NCBI RefSeq assembly: GCF_024139115.2 | Contig: NC_085139.1 | Span: 254,048,067-254,112,066 of the forward strand | Direction of reading: 5' to 3' | Length of the DNA: 64,000 bases | Source of the DNA: Armigeres subalbatus | Lineage: Eukaryota > Arthropoda > Insecta > Diptera > Culicidae | Shown: one piece after another, positions 44,606-56,940 of the stretch | Layout: every line of letters begins with the position of its first letter | Numbering within the stretch: position 1 is the first letter of the stretch | Position numbers and translations under genes: made by a program | The notes under the pieces: generated by a model | Told to the model about the DNA's origin: nothing | Database searches by the model: none | The model's input: only the letters and a program-made list of their open reading frames with translations

Positions 44606-46305
44606 TGATTGCTTGCTACGACAGCTCAGAGCCTCCTCAAGAGCTCAAGCCTCCTTTCAAGAGGCTCAGGCCTCCTTTCAAGAGAGCTCGAGCCTCCTTT
44701 CAAGAGGCTCGAAGCCTCCTTCAAGGCTCAGGCCTCCTCTCAGAGGCTCAGAGCCTCCTTTCAAGAGTCAGGCCTCCTCAAGGGCTCGAAGCCTCCTCAA
44801 GCTCAGAAGCCTCCTTTCAAGAGCTCAGAGCCTCCTTTCAGAGGCTCGAAGCCTCCTTTCAAGAGGCTCAGCCTCCTAGCTCAACTCTCAAGAGCTCAGG
44901 AAGCCTCCTTTCAAGAGCGAGCTCTCAGGCTCACCTCCATCAAGAGGCTCAGAGCCTCCTTTCAAGAGCTCAGAGCCTCCTTTCAAGAGGCTCAAGCCTC
45001 CTTTCAAGAGGCTCAGAGCCTCCTTTCAAAGAGGCTCAGAAGCCTCCTTTCAAGAGCTCAGAAGCCTCCTCAGGCTCGAGCCTCCTTTCAAGAGGCTCAG
45101 AGCCTCCTTTCAGAGCTCCAGGCCTCTCAGAGGCTCGAGCCTCCTTAGAGAGCTCAGAGCTCCTTTCGAAGCTCAGAGCCTCCTTTCAGAGGCTCAGAGC
45201 CTCCTTTCAAGAAAGGCTCAAAGCCTCCCTTTCAAGAGGCTCAGAAGCCTCCTTTCAAGAGCTCAAGAGCCTCCTTCCAAGAGGGAGCCTCCTTTCAGGC
45301 TGGCCTCCTTTCAGGACTCAGGCCTCCTTCAAAGGAGCCTCCAGGAAGCCTCCTTTCAAGAGGCTCAGAGCCTCCTTCAAAGAGCTCAGGAAGCCTCCTT
45401 TCAAGAGGCTCAGAAGCCTCCTTTCAAGAGGCTCAGGCCTCCCAAAGCTCAGAGCCTCCTTTCAAAAGAGAGCTCAGGAAGCCTCCTTTCAAGAGCTCAG
45501 AGCCCTCCTTTCAAAGCTCAAGCCTCCTTTCAAGAGCTCAGAGCTCCTTTCAGAGCTCAGAGCCTCCTTCAAGAGCCTCAGAGCCCCTTTCAAACTCAAG
45601 CTCCTTCAGAGAGCTCAGAGCCTCTTTCAAAGCTCAGAGCCTCTCAAGAGGCTCAGGCTCTTCAGAAGCCTCCTCAAGAGGCTCAGAGCCTCCTTTCAAG
45701 AGGCTCCAGAAGCCTCCTTTCGAGCTCAAGCCTCCTTTCAAGAGAGCTCAGAGCCTCTTTCAAGAGGCTCAAGCCTCCAAGAGGCTCAGAAGCCTCCTTT
45801 CAAGAGAGCTCAGGAAGCCTCCTCAAGAGGCTCAGGCCTCTTTCAAGAGGCTCAGAAGCCTCCTTTCAAGAGGCTCGGAAGCCTCCTTTCAAGAGGCCAG
45901 AGCATGCTCCAAGGCTCAGAGCCTCCTTTCAAGAGGCTCAGGCCTCCTTTCAAGAGGCTCGAGCCTCCTTTCAAGAGAGCCTCAGAAGCCTCCTTTCAAG
46001 AGGACTCAGAGCCTCCTTTAGAGGCTCGAAGCCTCCTTTGAGGCTGAAGCCTCCTTTCAGAGGCTCAGAAGCCTCCTTTCAAGAGGCTCAAGCCTCCTTT
46101 CAAGCTCAGAAGCCTCCTTTCAAGAGTCAGCCTCTCACTGAAGCCTCTTCCGAGCCTTTTTAAAAGGATTAAGCATTTTTCAAGAAGCTTGGGAGCCTTC
46201 TTCAAGAGGTTCTGGAAGACTCCTTTCAAGACAGAGCCTCTTTTCAAAAGGCAGGAGCCTCCTTAGGGCTTCCAGGTCTCTTAAAGGATGCACCTTTTCA
46301 AATAA
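44606..46305 (-). repeat. ~23-bp satellite array, inverse orientation
   Basis: On the minus strand the monomer is GAGCCTCTTGAAAGGAGGCTTCT with many indel variants. It is the family of the long array at 58.7-64.0 kb, in the opposite orientation. The right edge (46,130-46,300) is strongly diverged. A 518-codon plus-strand frame is a by-product of the stop-free monomer. Confidence 0.88.
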
Positions 46306-47280
46306 GGTTTTTCCTGCATGACGAGTTTATACAATCCCATTGAATTCCACCATAATTGTATCTTGACAGATACGTATTTCGACCTCAACAGTGAGCGTCT
46401 TCAGTGTCTCGTACTTGACTCGACTTGAAGAAAATGATCGCAGCCTACACTATTTATACTATGCGTAGGTATAATAATTTATCTAGTCTTATCTTACTAC
46501 GTGCTTATTTCTACTCGCTTGATGCGCAATGCTTAGGTATAAACTTGAAGAGCCAGGAGCTACCATTTCCTTGATCTTTATTCAACAACCGCGTTTTACC
46601 TGTCGGTTGATTTCCAAGCTCTCAGCAACATCAAGTTTCCACGGAGAAGGACATTTCTTAAAATTTTAATGTTTGATGTCGTAATTGAATGATTTTCCTG
46701 ATTCATGTTCAGCTTTAGACCTAACTCATAATTTAATCTATCAGTTTCCCTCTGTATACTTACTTCTGCAATATGTTTTTGAACCTTGCATCTAACGATC
46801 TTTTGTTTGACCTACATATACTTTATCACACTGTGAACAATTATTGATAAACCCCGGCCTTATTTAACATTTCTACTCTATCCTTTGGGCCAACAGTGTC
46901 TTAGTTGATTGCTTCTGCTGGAGAATACTAAATCGATGCCGAATTTCCTCAGTCGATGGCGTAGCTGGTGGGTGATGTGTCGATCTAGGGGACCGATACC
47001 CTCTTCAGCGGTTCATCGATCGTGTCGGTGTTGTCAGTTCGTTTTCCGTGGGTTCCTCTGCTTCTTGTTGATGATTCTTGTATTGTTCTTTCCTTGTATC
47101 CATTGATCCTCGCTGTTTCCAAGATGTGTTGGCTCCTTCGTTTTCCTTCTTCCTCAGGGAATCGTCTGCATCCTGTGGATCATGTGATGAAAAGCTGCCA
47201 TTTTGTGCCACCATTTCTCGGTAGTACTCCTTGTTCCTCTAGTTTGTCCTCCACTGTCGACTTTTATAGACCTAAGGTTT
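46306..47280 (-). pseudogene. Penelope-like element remnant with GIY-YIG endonuclease
   Basis: On the minus strand, from right to left: VSVPLDRHITHQLRHRLRKFGIDLVF, then a block with KAGVYQ and VYVGQTKRSLDARFK, the core of a Penelope-type GIY-YIG endonuclease, then KLDVAESLEI. Several frameshifts and stops intervene. The non-coding end at 46,320-46,440 (GATACGTATTTCGACCTCAACAG) resembles the terminal region of mosquito Penelope-like elements as I remember them. The reverse transcriptase part is absent. It lies between two blocks of the 23-bp satellite family. Confidence 0.72.
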
Positions 47281-47284
47281 TAAC

Positions 47285-47530
47285 CATTTCGAATCTAAAG
47301 CCCTTCAAATGGAGGATTAAAGCCTTTAAAAGTGGTCTTCTAGGAGGCTTAGGGTCTTCCAAGTTATTTTTTAAAGCAGACGTTCAAAGCCTCTGGAAAG
47401 GAGGTTTCAAAGCCTTTGAAAAGGCTTCCAAGCTTCTTAAAAGGAGGCTCAAAGGTCTTTTGAAAGGAAGCTCCCAAACCTTTTAAAATAACACTTTCGA
47501 AACTCTCGGAAGGAGGCTCGAAGCAACAAA
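47285..47530 (+). repeat. Diverged block of the 23-bp satellite family
   Basis: Repeating variants of GGAGGCTCAAAGGTCTTTTG and AAAGCCTTTGAAAAGGCTTCC, matching the 58.7-kb family in forward orientation with many substitutions. Opposite in orientation to the array at 44.6-46.3 kb. Confidence 0.65.
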
Positions 47531-50104
47531 GGTCCTCAAAGTTTGTAGGATCCTGATGTATAATATTAATTCAAATTGGAAAATTTCACGGAATAATGAA
47601 AATTAAAATTAAAAATTAAGTTAACGTTTCTTTTAGCTACGCATATTGTCATTTAATGCCCGAAAATAGGGTACTACACAATGAATGCAAAAGTTCGAAC
47701 GTTACCTCTCAAGAAAAGGTTGAGAACCGCTGAACCTGGCAATTCGCCAAGTGTAGAAAGGATTTCTTAGCCTTTTCTTGAACGCAATCCAAATTCTTTC
47801 TTCCTTTCTTTTTATATACGGTCTCTGCGGTCTCACATACTTTTTTTCAGCCACTACTGGTCATGGTATAAGTATCGGTGTATACAATATCTAAAGTTGA
47901 TTTGATTTTTCCTTAAGGAAACTCAAACTCGCTTTTAAATTTTTATATTTAGGTTTCGTCAATTTTAACATCTGCATTATTTTTTCAAGTATCTCTTGCT
48001 CTGAGCATTTCTCTCTACCAGTCAATCAAAACGATAATTCATCATGTTGTATTAAAATTCTTCCATGACAGCATCAGCATTCCATTCATCGTTGAGCTTC
48101 CAAAAATTTTCCACCATCTGCATCAATTCAATGAATCAATAAAACCCCTCGGATCGATCTTCATCAGTCACTACATTCCGAATCAGACGCACAAATCACT
48201 CCGGGCTGATGTGAGCAGTCCCGACGCATCCACCGCCCGCTTCCTGCCGTAAAGTGAAATCCCAAAAGCCATCGATGTCCATTAGGATCCGAATGACGGC
48301 CAATAATGGAAATCCGGTCCCGTCCGGTGCACATTTGTCTTCCCCTTCGTGCATGTCCCCAGGTGGGCTCTCGCCGCCTCACTCCGGCCTGCATTACTTT
48401 CATCTTCTACTTTCACTGGGTTGAAAGTCGAGCCCCTGTTGGGGCGAGTAGAAAGTCGAAGCTAGCAGGAAAAAAAAACTGGGTGGAAAATCCGTGCAAT
48501 TCAGATTCACCATAGAAGGGTGATGATTTTCCAGTTAACATAGTTAGTAATGGAGCGACATTTTCGGAAGATGGCCTGATAATTGAAAATATTGTAACAT
48601 TCTGGGCCCTGGTTGCATGTTTTGACAAAGAATTATTTTCTGAACCGGATCATCGTTTCCATCGGAAAACTAGTTGATCACCTTTTGATTCGCATTCTTT
48701 ATTTCTTCGTCCCCAGCACCGCATTGTGTTTCGGATGTAAAAGAACCCTATCCAGTGGTGATGTTGCGGTTATGGCAAAGACTTCGATTTTCTTGGATAC
48801 ACACATTGATAAACCTTCTGGGAATGAAGAAGGAGGAAAAACGAGCTCTGATTCACTCATCAATCTTATTTTATGGATTGTAAATCAGCACCTGTATAAT
48901 CAATTCATCTTGCCGCATTAGTCGGTTGGTTGGCTGACTCAGTCGTGTGGGTTTCTGCGGTTGTACTGTTTTTTGGACGAGTGTGGAAAATGGAACTATC
49001 AGATGAGGTAGAGAAAAAATACACCAGAAGATTGCGGGATTCTTTGTTGAAGGTCTCGTGGAAATGTGGTTAATCCCAAGGCTTTAGGAAAAACTTACAG
49101 TCTTGCGATATTAATCACGCTTGTAGCGAAAAGTTAGCAATTTATCTTCTTGGCTCGGCGTGGACAGATGGTGGTGATGATAAATATTTGATTACTGTAT
49201 TTGATTACCGCTAAACAGGTAGCTTTCATTTAGATATATTATACATCATTATTCAATTGTCGACTATATGACACCATCTCAAAAATTACCCAGAATAAGT
49301 TGTGCCCGAAAAATATGAGAGGATTGAGAAAAACTCACTGATTGATGCCTGACTGACCACGAATGGCGACTCTTCACATTCATATTTCTTCTACAACCTT
49401 GAAGTACCATTTCATCAAAGATTTGCTCTTCAGCATACCAATTCTCAGTTTGCCACACTCAAGGCCACATGTCTTTTACAGAAATTTTCCATTCTTAATT
49501 CATAGGTTTGCCACGATCAAAGCAACCATAAATTGGAAAGTTGCGTCATTCAGTCCTTCCTTCCTTTCTTCCGACTCTGATAATCTGGCAATATACCTTG
49601 ATTGCTGGTGACTTCATCCTTTTCCTGACGATATTTGCGTTGACTGGCGGTAACCGAACATACGAGACCCATAAGCCAGTGGGGCTCCTTTTCCCCACTG
49701 ATGTCATTCTTTCGCATCGCACAAATTGTCATCAATTCCTAAGTGACAACCGGCGCACTCATCCTGGGGGATTGGTGTTCGTGCGAATGGGTACCGTACG
49801 GTTCAGTGTGTCAACTTGCATCGTATAGTGGCAGTGCGGTGGAACCCATTTCCGACACCGGAGGCTAGAGGAGCAAGTTTTTTTTTCTATCCAAAGGCAT
49901 CCTTCCAACTTGACATAGTTGTGCTCTGCTGTGTTAAAACATGATGCCCTCAGTCGTTGCATCGAGCGCACAAGTATATCTCGGTTTTATGAACGTTTGA
50001 TTCAGCTTCTACTTTGTTTGGCCCAACAAAGGTTAACAAGTAGAAAGAATTTGTCGATGTTCGTACGAATCGAAAATGAACTGCTAGGCAGGTGATTAGA
50101 AGAA
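47531..50104. other. Intergenic, no gene seen
   Basis: No supported coding region. Frames at 48,164-48,515 and 49,363-49,828 are short and without recognisable domains. Confidence 0.4.
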
Positions 50105-50304
50105 AAAAACCCAGATTAATCCACCTAGCGGTGGATGCCTCTCTCGATTCAATCCCTGGTTTTGCCTTAGTGAGATACACATCAGGGTTTGTCCCCCTCG
50201 AATGCAATTTGCGAGAAAATCGGTAAAAATTACTATATGAAAAGTGGCTAATGTTTTCGGTTTTCGTGTGCACACACACTACACACACATACGCACACAT
50301 ACAC
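50105..50304 (+). mobile_element. MITE (AC family), left part only
   Basis: Starts at a CCACCTAGCGGTGG…GCCTCTCTCG terminus like that at 4881, contains the GAATGCAATTTGCGAGAAAATCGG block and ends in an AC tract (50,270-50,304), at which the second R1-clade element begins. The right half of the MITE is not found after the LINE 3' end. Confidence 0.65.
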
Positions 50305-50611
50305 TGGGCTGCGAAATGGTAGATTGACATCTGGGAAGAGCGACCTACACAGCTCTGGTCCTCAAGATCCAATTCCACGCTTCCACGGTCTTCCGATGCA
50401 AGTACTGCCAGCTAAGGGTTTGTGTAGCTGGTAGAGCAGCCTGACACTTTGTCTCTGACATCAGCTAGAGTGAGTGAGTGAGACCAAAGGACCATCGTCC
50501 CTACCCCTAATCCCAAGGCGTTAAGCGAGTGCCGAGGGATGCATGGCCAGGGGTGAAATAATGAGCTAGGCCTTAACGGCACCCTCCACAGTATTTGTTC
50601 CTTACCGCGTC
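50305..50611 (+). mobile_element. R1-clade LINE copy 3: 5' untranslated region
   Basis: Starts immediately after the AC tract and is longer than in copy 1. The distal part (from about 50,485) matches 5237-5382. Confidence 0.7.
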
Positions 50612-52160
50612 ATGCTGGGCTCTTTGGACGTGGTGGACCTCTTTTCCCGAGCAACTCGTGGGACCAAAATGGAAAAACAAGTCAATTCTTCAATTAGTGG
50701 TAGTAGTGTGGCGACACCCCTTCGTAAGAGGTGGGTTGTTCAGGTCACCCCTAGGGGCCAGAAGCAATGATCGGCAGCTCGCGTGCGCCAGCACGTGGGT
50801 CACTAACCATCTCCCAGGCTACGCCGGTAAGGGTTATATGGCCCGTGCTGAAGGCAATAGACACAAACGCGTGGGCTTTCGGCCTTCGATGGCGACGGAA
50901 CACTGGACGCCATCATCGACTTTGCGTCATCGAAGCATAATATCAAGGGACCTCAAGAGGAGCTTGCTGACACTTCGAAAGTCGATGTTGGACGCCAAGC
51001 TGGAGAGGGCGTCAGGACGGCCAGTGTAAACCCGTGAAATCGGTGGAGTCGAGTCTCAGACTGAGACAAGGATTCGCGGACTCGGGCAGGTCAGATCGAG
51101 AGGGCGTGCCAGCGAGACGGTGGTGCCTAAGTCTCAGACTGGGCTCAAGTATTCTATAGCACGTCGGTGACTCTCAACGGAGCAGACACAAAACAGGGAA
51201 GACATCTCAGGGATAGCTCCTGGGGCCGCTCCAAAACGAGATTACTACCCCGAACAAGGTAGTGGAGCTGGGAAGCTGAACCCCGGCCAGGTACCTCCCA
51301 AACCGGGTCCCCCAAGTCCGTCCACCCAGAAAAGACGGTAGTAGGGTTACAGCAGGCTGAGAACTCTCAGCCGCCCAGACCAGGAAATAGAGGAGGATGA
51401 CGCCTCATGGACCCTGGTCAAGAACAAGAGAAACCAAAGACGACAAGGTCGAAAAGAGGCCCAGGCAGATGAGGGTAGCAGAGTCAGGGTAGGCGCCAAT
51501 CGCTCCAGGGCGATGCCCTAGTCATCACGGCGACGAGGCTAAGTACTCGGACGTCTTGAAAGCGTGATGAGTTGACGTCAACGTGAACTCGCGCCGACGT
51601 ACGTCGAATAAGACGTACCCGGATGGGAGATGATCCTCGAGCTGAAGCGGGCGTCTCGCAAAGGGCCTACAAGAAGTTGCGGAAGTCCTGGGCGAGACGG
51701 TCAAGGTGAGGCACTCACGACGGAGGTGAATCTAAGGTTAAGCCTGGACGAGATCACCGAAGTCGAAGAGCTCTCACGGCACTGCGGCGACAGTGTGAAG
51801 TGGAGACGTCCACCGCACGTTCGGCTACGGAAAGGTCCGGCAGGGACGCGGGTAGCATTGGTTCGGCTATCTGCAGGACGCGCCTCAAGGTAGTCAAGCT
51901 AGGGAGCGTCAAGGTGACATGGTCGGTGTTCCTGGTATATGAACAACCCGAAGTTTCTTCAGTGCCCTGGAACCGGGGCAAGCAATGGACTGCAGAGGCC
52001 CTGACAGAAGCAATCTTTGCCGACGGTGGATTGGAGAAAGGGACAATGCTGCAAGCCCTCCCAATTGTTTGATTTGTTCCACAGAAAGCTTTGAAACAAG
52101 CACCCATGGGGGGTTCGAGATTGCCGGCGTTTAAGCTGCAAAATCACAGTGCAGGTAACG
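50612..52160 (+). pseudogene. R1-clade LINE ORF1, copy 3, riddled with small deletions
   Basis: Collinear with the intact ORF1 at 5383-7062 from the start (ATGCTGGGCTCT) to the zinc knuckles, but broken by dozens of mostly one- to few-base deletions, many in doubled bases, so no frame lasts more than about 140 codons. Substitutions are comparatively few. This is either an old pseudogene or, more likely given the neighbourhood, a low-quality consensus of a better-preserved copy. Confidence 0.82.
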
Positions 52161-53068
52161 CATCTGGCTTGCTCGCCTCGCCAGTGTGCGCAGGATAGAG
52201 AAGAGTGGAACACGTGTTGTTCGTGTGCCCACGTTTTCGCGCAATGCGTGACCACATGCTTGGCACATGTGGTCTGGACACTACCGGACATTCTACTTCG
52301 GAGAATGTGCAAAGATGAATTGGCTGGAACGCCGTTTTATCAGCTATCGTCCAAATAGTCTCGAGTTACACAGAAGTTGGCGCGTGGACTCGGGATGGCT
52401 AGTTCGAGCGCAAATAAGAGGTGGTCCAAGGGTTCGGAGTCGCTTCATGGGTCATCGGGTGCCCTGTGGTCGAACTCGTCCTTTTATCGAACAAGTGGCC
52501 GCGCGAAGAACAACATGGTATCGTCGTTTTCGCGGCGTCGGTTAACCAGGCGGGTTCAGGCCGAGGACGGAAAGGGGTCCTCGTCACGGCTGGGGTAGAG
52601 TAGGCACCGAGTCGGCAAGTCCCTCTGTGTTGGCGAATAGGCCCTATCGCAGAAGGTCAATTTAGGGTGCACGCGCATCATCATTCTTGATACCAGTCGT
52701 GCAGAGGAAAGCAAGCGCGAAATCAGCTTCCACCTTCCGAGGACATAGGGCGTGGTAAAATCAACTGGTAAGCCGGCAATTTGCTGGCACGATACCATGG
52801 TGTTCTTCTAAAAAGCGAGTCACGATGTTCGATGCTGCAAGGACATCAGCTAACCTCGAGGTGCGTTGTGCATTGGCCTCCTTTGAAGCATACTTTCTGG
52901 TTGTACCGAAGGGACGATGGAAGCAGCGGCAAGAGAGTTTAGCGGGTCGGGATGCATTCCTGCTTCCCTCGTTTGCTGTGCAGGTAGCCCTAACCCACCT
53001 TCCTGGATAACCCAGGATGTCTGTTGAGCAGATTCCCCCTCCATTGTTTAGGAGGAAAAAAAACCCTA
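52161..53068 (+). pseudogene. ORF2 C-terminal remnant and 3' UTR, copy 3
   Basis: Shows the same ORF1-to-ORF2 junction as copy 1 (AACGCATCTGGCTTGCTCG against AACGCAACTGGCTTGCTCG). It keeps the block after the zinc motif (CGCAATGCGTGACCACATG) that copy 1 has lost. Ends in GGAGGAAAAAAAACC. Confidence 0.8.
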
Positions 53069-54759
53069 ATCCGAAATTCCTTACGGTTAGTACAAATATC
53101 TCACACATATATGTGTAAATATTTTGAAAGTGTTTCCAAAAGAGCTTATTGATCACGGTGTATGTTTTGGATAATCATGCAACTATTTTTACTCGGACTA
53201 AGTTTGCTTCATGGAGGTGAATATTTTATGCTCTTTACAATTCTCTACCGAACAACTTCCAGTAAATTAATAACAAAATAATAGTTTTCAAGTCGTTTAT
53301 GTCGTCAATCAAGCAGGATTACGAGTCCGAATTAAAAGTTCTGGAAACTTTTTTTCTAACTCAAGGGTGCATAAAATAGAGGCACTGCGGTACCTTCATC
53401 AACACTGGCAAAACAGAACCAGTAGAGTGTCAAGTGGGATATTAATGGTAAATTTTAATTACTTCGCCGCACCGCACCGGATACCGAGAGGGGCAAAACT
53501 GGGCCACCCATCCAGCCAGCCACAGCCAGCCATCCACCACATGTCAAGTAGGAACGTAGTGCAAAAAGTTGGAAGCAGAGTGCGAGCGAGAGAGCGAGTT
53601 GAATTCGGTTGGCACCTACCTTCGCTTTGAATCATTTATGCTTCAGAACTTTTTCGTTTTAGAGTTAAACTTCATGAGCGGAAGCGTAGTATCATTGAGT
53701 CACAAACAACCAGAAATTTTATTTGGAATGGAGTTAAGCCGACACCTGGAAGAGGGCCTAATTCCTTCAATTAAACTCGAATCCACTTAGTCGGTCACGT
53801 TTCAAGCGTACACGAATTAATTNNNNNNNNNNNNNNNNNNNNNNNNNCAAGTTATCATCCCTTTGATTTCTCGGCACGCAACTCTGAAATCGACTTCATA
53901 ATTTAATTCCCAGAAGGACCGTGAACATCTACCTTCCATTGCCCAAAGCCATTTATACTGGAGAAGGGCGCAAAATTCAAACGGAAGCCAACGAAACTCG
54001 CACAGCCGACTGCGAACGGTAATTATGAGAAGTTGAACAATCGGTGGCTTGGGGATGCAACAATTGATTTGCTGCTACCTTCCTGTCAGTCTACGACGAA
54101 GTTTAGGCACAATGAGGTGATTTCCTGTGGCAGGATTACAGTGCTCGTCGTCTTTCGATTTGCCACGTGCAAGATTGTTACTCGAGAAGCCAACATTTAA
54201 CAGGAATGCCAAAGGTACCGGGAGGTAAAGATAATCAAGGTTCATGAATTACGGAAATGGAAAACAGATAATTGCGTTTCAATGCACCGGAGCGACTTCG
54301 ACGGACTATGGTTCCGCCAGTGCAACTGCTCCAGGGTTATTTATAATTTGTTGAAAGTAATTGTTTCGCTTTGTGCCTTTGCAATGATTCTCAGAAACAA
54401 TATTGCAAGCCCCATCCACCGGGCGTCGGTAAGTTTTGTTTGTTATTATTTAATTACTTCCTACCGCCGAGCAGATCGATAAAGTTGTCGTCCAGTTCCG
54501 GGAAAGTGCGGCTGTGTTCAGAACGTTTTCACCTCCACAAGGGCGTCGACGAGTGTACCAAGACGGCGTATTCCTGAGCGCATCTCAGGCAACAATGCCC
54601 AGGGCCACCAGTCAACTGGGTAGCTGTAGCATGGAAATAGAGAATAAAAGTGAATTTTGAGAAATTGAACAAACAAATCCAAAAAATCAATCAGGAGGAC
54701 ATGAACTCCAAGAGTACGATTTTATTTTCAGATTGTAATTATTTGATTGAATCAGCTAA
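53069..54759. other. Intergenic, no gene seen; contains assembly gap
   Basis: Unique-looking sequence with a CCAGCCAGCCACAG repeat near 53,510-53,540. No coding region supported. Confidence 0.4.
53823..53847. other. Assembly gap (25 N)
   Basis: Run of 25 unresolved bases, probably a placeholder for a gap of unknown size. Order and distance across it are less certain than elsewhere. Confidence 0.98.
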
Positions 54760-54905
54760 AAGAAGAACAGAAGAACAGAAGAACAGAAGAACAGAAGAAC
54801 AGAAGAACAGAAGAACAGAAGAACAGAAGAACAGAAGAACAGAAGAACAGAAGAACAGAAGAACAGAAGAACAGAAGAGCAGAAGAACAAAAGAACAGAA
54901 AACAG
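54760..54905. repeat. 8-bp purine microsatellite (AAGAACAG)n
   Basis: Nearly perfect AAGAACAG repeats from about 54,766, decaying after 54,880. The plus strand is all purine apart from one C per unit. Confidence 0.92.
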
Positions 54906-54969
54906 AAGTGCAGAGGAACAGAAGAACAGAGGTGAGGAAAATAGAAGAAAGGAAGAACAAGACCAGAGA

Positions 54970-56940
54970 ACAAAATCCAATCCAAATCCAACCCAATCCA
55001 AACCAATCCAAATCCAAACCAATCCAAACCAACCAAACCAAACCAACCAAACCAACCAAACCAAACCAACCAAACCAACCAAACCAACCAAACCAACCAA
55101 ACCAAACAACCAAACCAACCAAACCAAACCAATCCAAACCAACCAAACCAACCAACAACCAAACCAATCCAAACCAACCAACCAAACCAACCAAACCAAT
55201 CCCAAACCAACCAAACCAACCAAACCAATACCAAACCAATCCAACCAACCAACCCCAAACCAAACCAACCAAACCAATCCAACCAACCAAACCAATCCAA
55301 CCAATCCAAACCAATCCAAACCAACCAAACCAATCCAAACCAATCCAAACCAATCCAACCAACCAAACCAACCAAACCAACCAAACCAATCCAACCAACC
55401 AACCAACCCAAACCCAATCCAAACCAATCCAAACCAATCCAAACCAACCAAACCAATCACCAAACCAACCAAACCAACCAACCAACCAACCACAAACCAA
55501 CCAAACCAAACCAATCCAAACCAATCCAAAACCAAACCAACCAAACCAATACCAAACCAATCCAAACCAATCCAACAATCCAACCAATCCCAAACCAATC
55601 CACAACCAAACCACCAAACCAACCAAACCAATCCAAACCAATCCAAACCAATCCAAACCAATCCAAACCAACCAAACCCCAACCAAACCAACCAAACCAA
55701 TCCAAACCAATCCAAACCAACCCAAACCAATCCAAACCAACCAAACCAACCAAACCAACCAAACCAACCAAACCAACCAAACCAACCAAACCAATCCAAA
55801 CCAACCAAACCAACCAAACCAATCCAAACCCAATCCAAACCAATCCAAACCAACCAAACCAACCAAACCAATCCAACCAACCAACCAATCCAAACCAATC
55901 CAAACCAATCCAAACCAACCAAACCAACCAAACCAACCAAACCAATCCAACCAACCAAACCAACCAAACCAATCCAAACCAATCCAAATCCAACCAAACC
56001 AAACCAATCCCAACCAACCAAACCAATCCAAACCAATCCAAATCCAACCAAACCAATCCAAACCAATCCAAACCAACCAAACCAACCAAACCAATCCAAA
56101 CCAATCCAAACACAATCCAACCAACCAAACCAATCCAACCAACCAAACCAATCAACACCAAACCAATCCAAACCAATACAACCAAACCAACCAACAACCA
56201 ACCAAACCAATCCAACCAATCCAACCAACCAAACCAACCAAACCAACCAAACCAATCCAACAACCAACCAAACCAACCAAACCAACCAAACCAATCCAAC
56301 CAATCCAACCAATCCAACCAATCCAAACCAATCCAACCAACCAACAACCAACCAAACCAACCAAACCAATCCACAACCAATCCAACCAACCAAACCAACC
56401 AAACCAATCCAAACCAACCAAACCAACCAACCAACCAACCAACCAACCAAACCAACCAAACCAATCCAAACCAACCAAACCAACCAAACCAATCCAAACC
56501 AACCAAACCAATCCAAACCAATCCCAATCCAACCAACCAAACCAATCAACCAAACCAACCAACCAATCCAAACCAATCCAAACCAACCAAACCAACCAAA
56601 CCAATCCAACCAAACCAACCAAACCAATCCAACCAACCAAACCAACCAAACCAACCAAACCAACCAAACCAACCAAACCAATCCAAACCAACCAAACCAA
56701 TCCAAACCCAAACCAATCCAAACCAACCAAACCAATCCAAACCAATCCAAACCAATCCAAACCAATACAACCAACAAACCAATCCAAATCAAACCAACCA
56801 AACCAACCAAACCAACCAATAATCCAAACCAATCCAAACCAACCAACATCCAATCCAAACCAACCAAACCAACCAAATCACCAATCCAAACCAATCCACA
56901 ACTCAATCCAAACCAACCAACCAATCCAAATCCAATCAGA
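54970..56940. repeat. 2-kb array of CCAA, CCAAA and CCAAT units
   Basis: Irregular mixture of CCAA, CCAAA and CCAAT with almost no G on the plus strand over about 1.95 kb; the minus strand is GG runs separated by TT, TTT or ATT. Stop-free frames of up to about 760 codons on both strands follow from the composition. Not coding. Confidence 0.93.

Noticed and set aside
44485..46041. 518-codon frame rich in KRLRASFQEAQ
   Set aside because: Same satellite family as at 58.7 kb in the opposite orientation; a repeat artefact in an indel-rich block.
54970..56940. Telomere-like TTGG/TTTGG repeat
   Set aside because: Units are irregular, unlike telomerase products; mosquitoes are not known to use such repeats at chromosome ends, and the array is internal with unique sequence on both sides.
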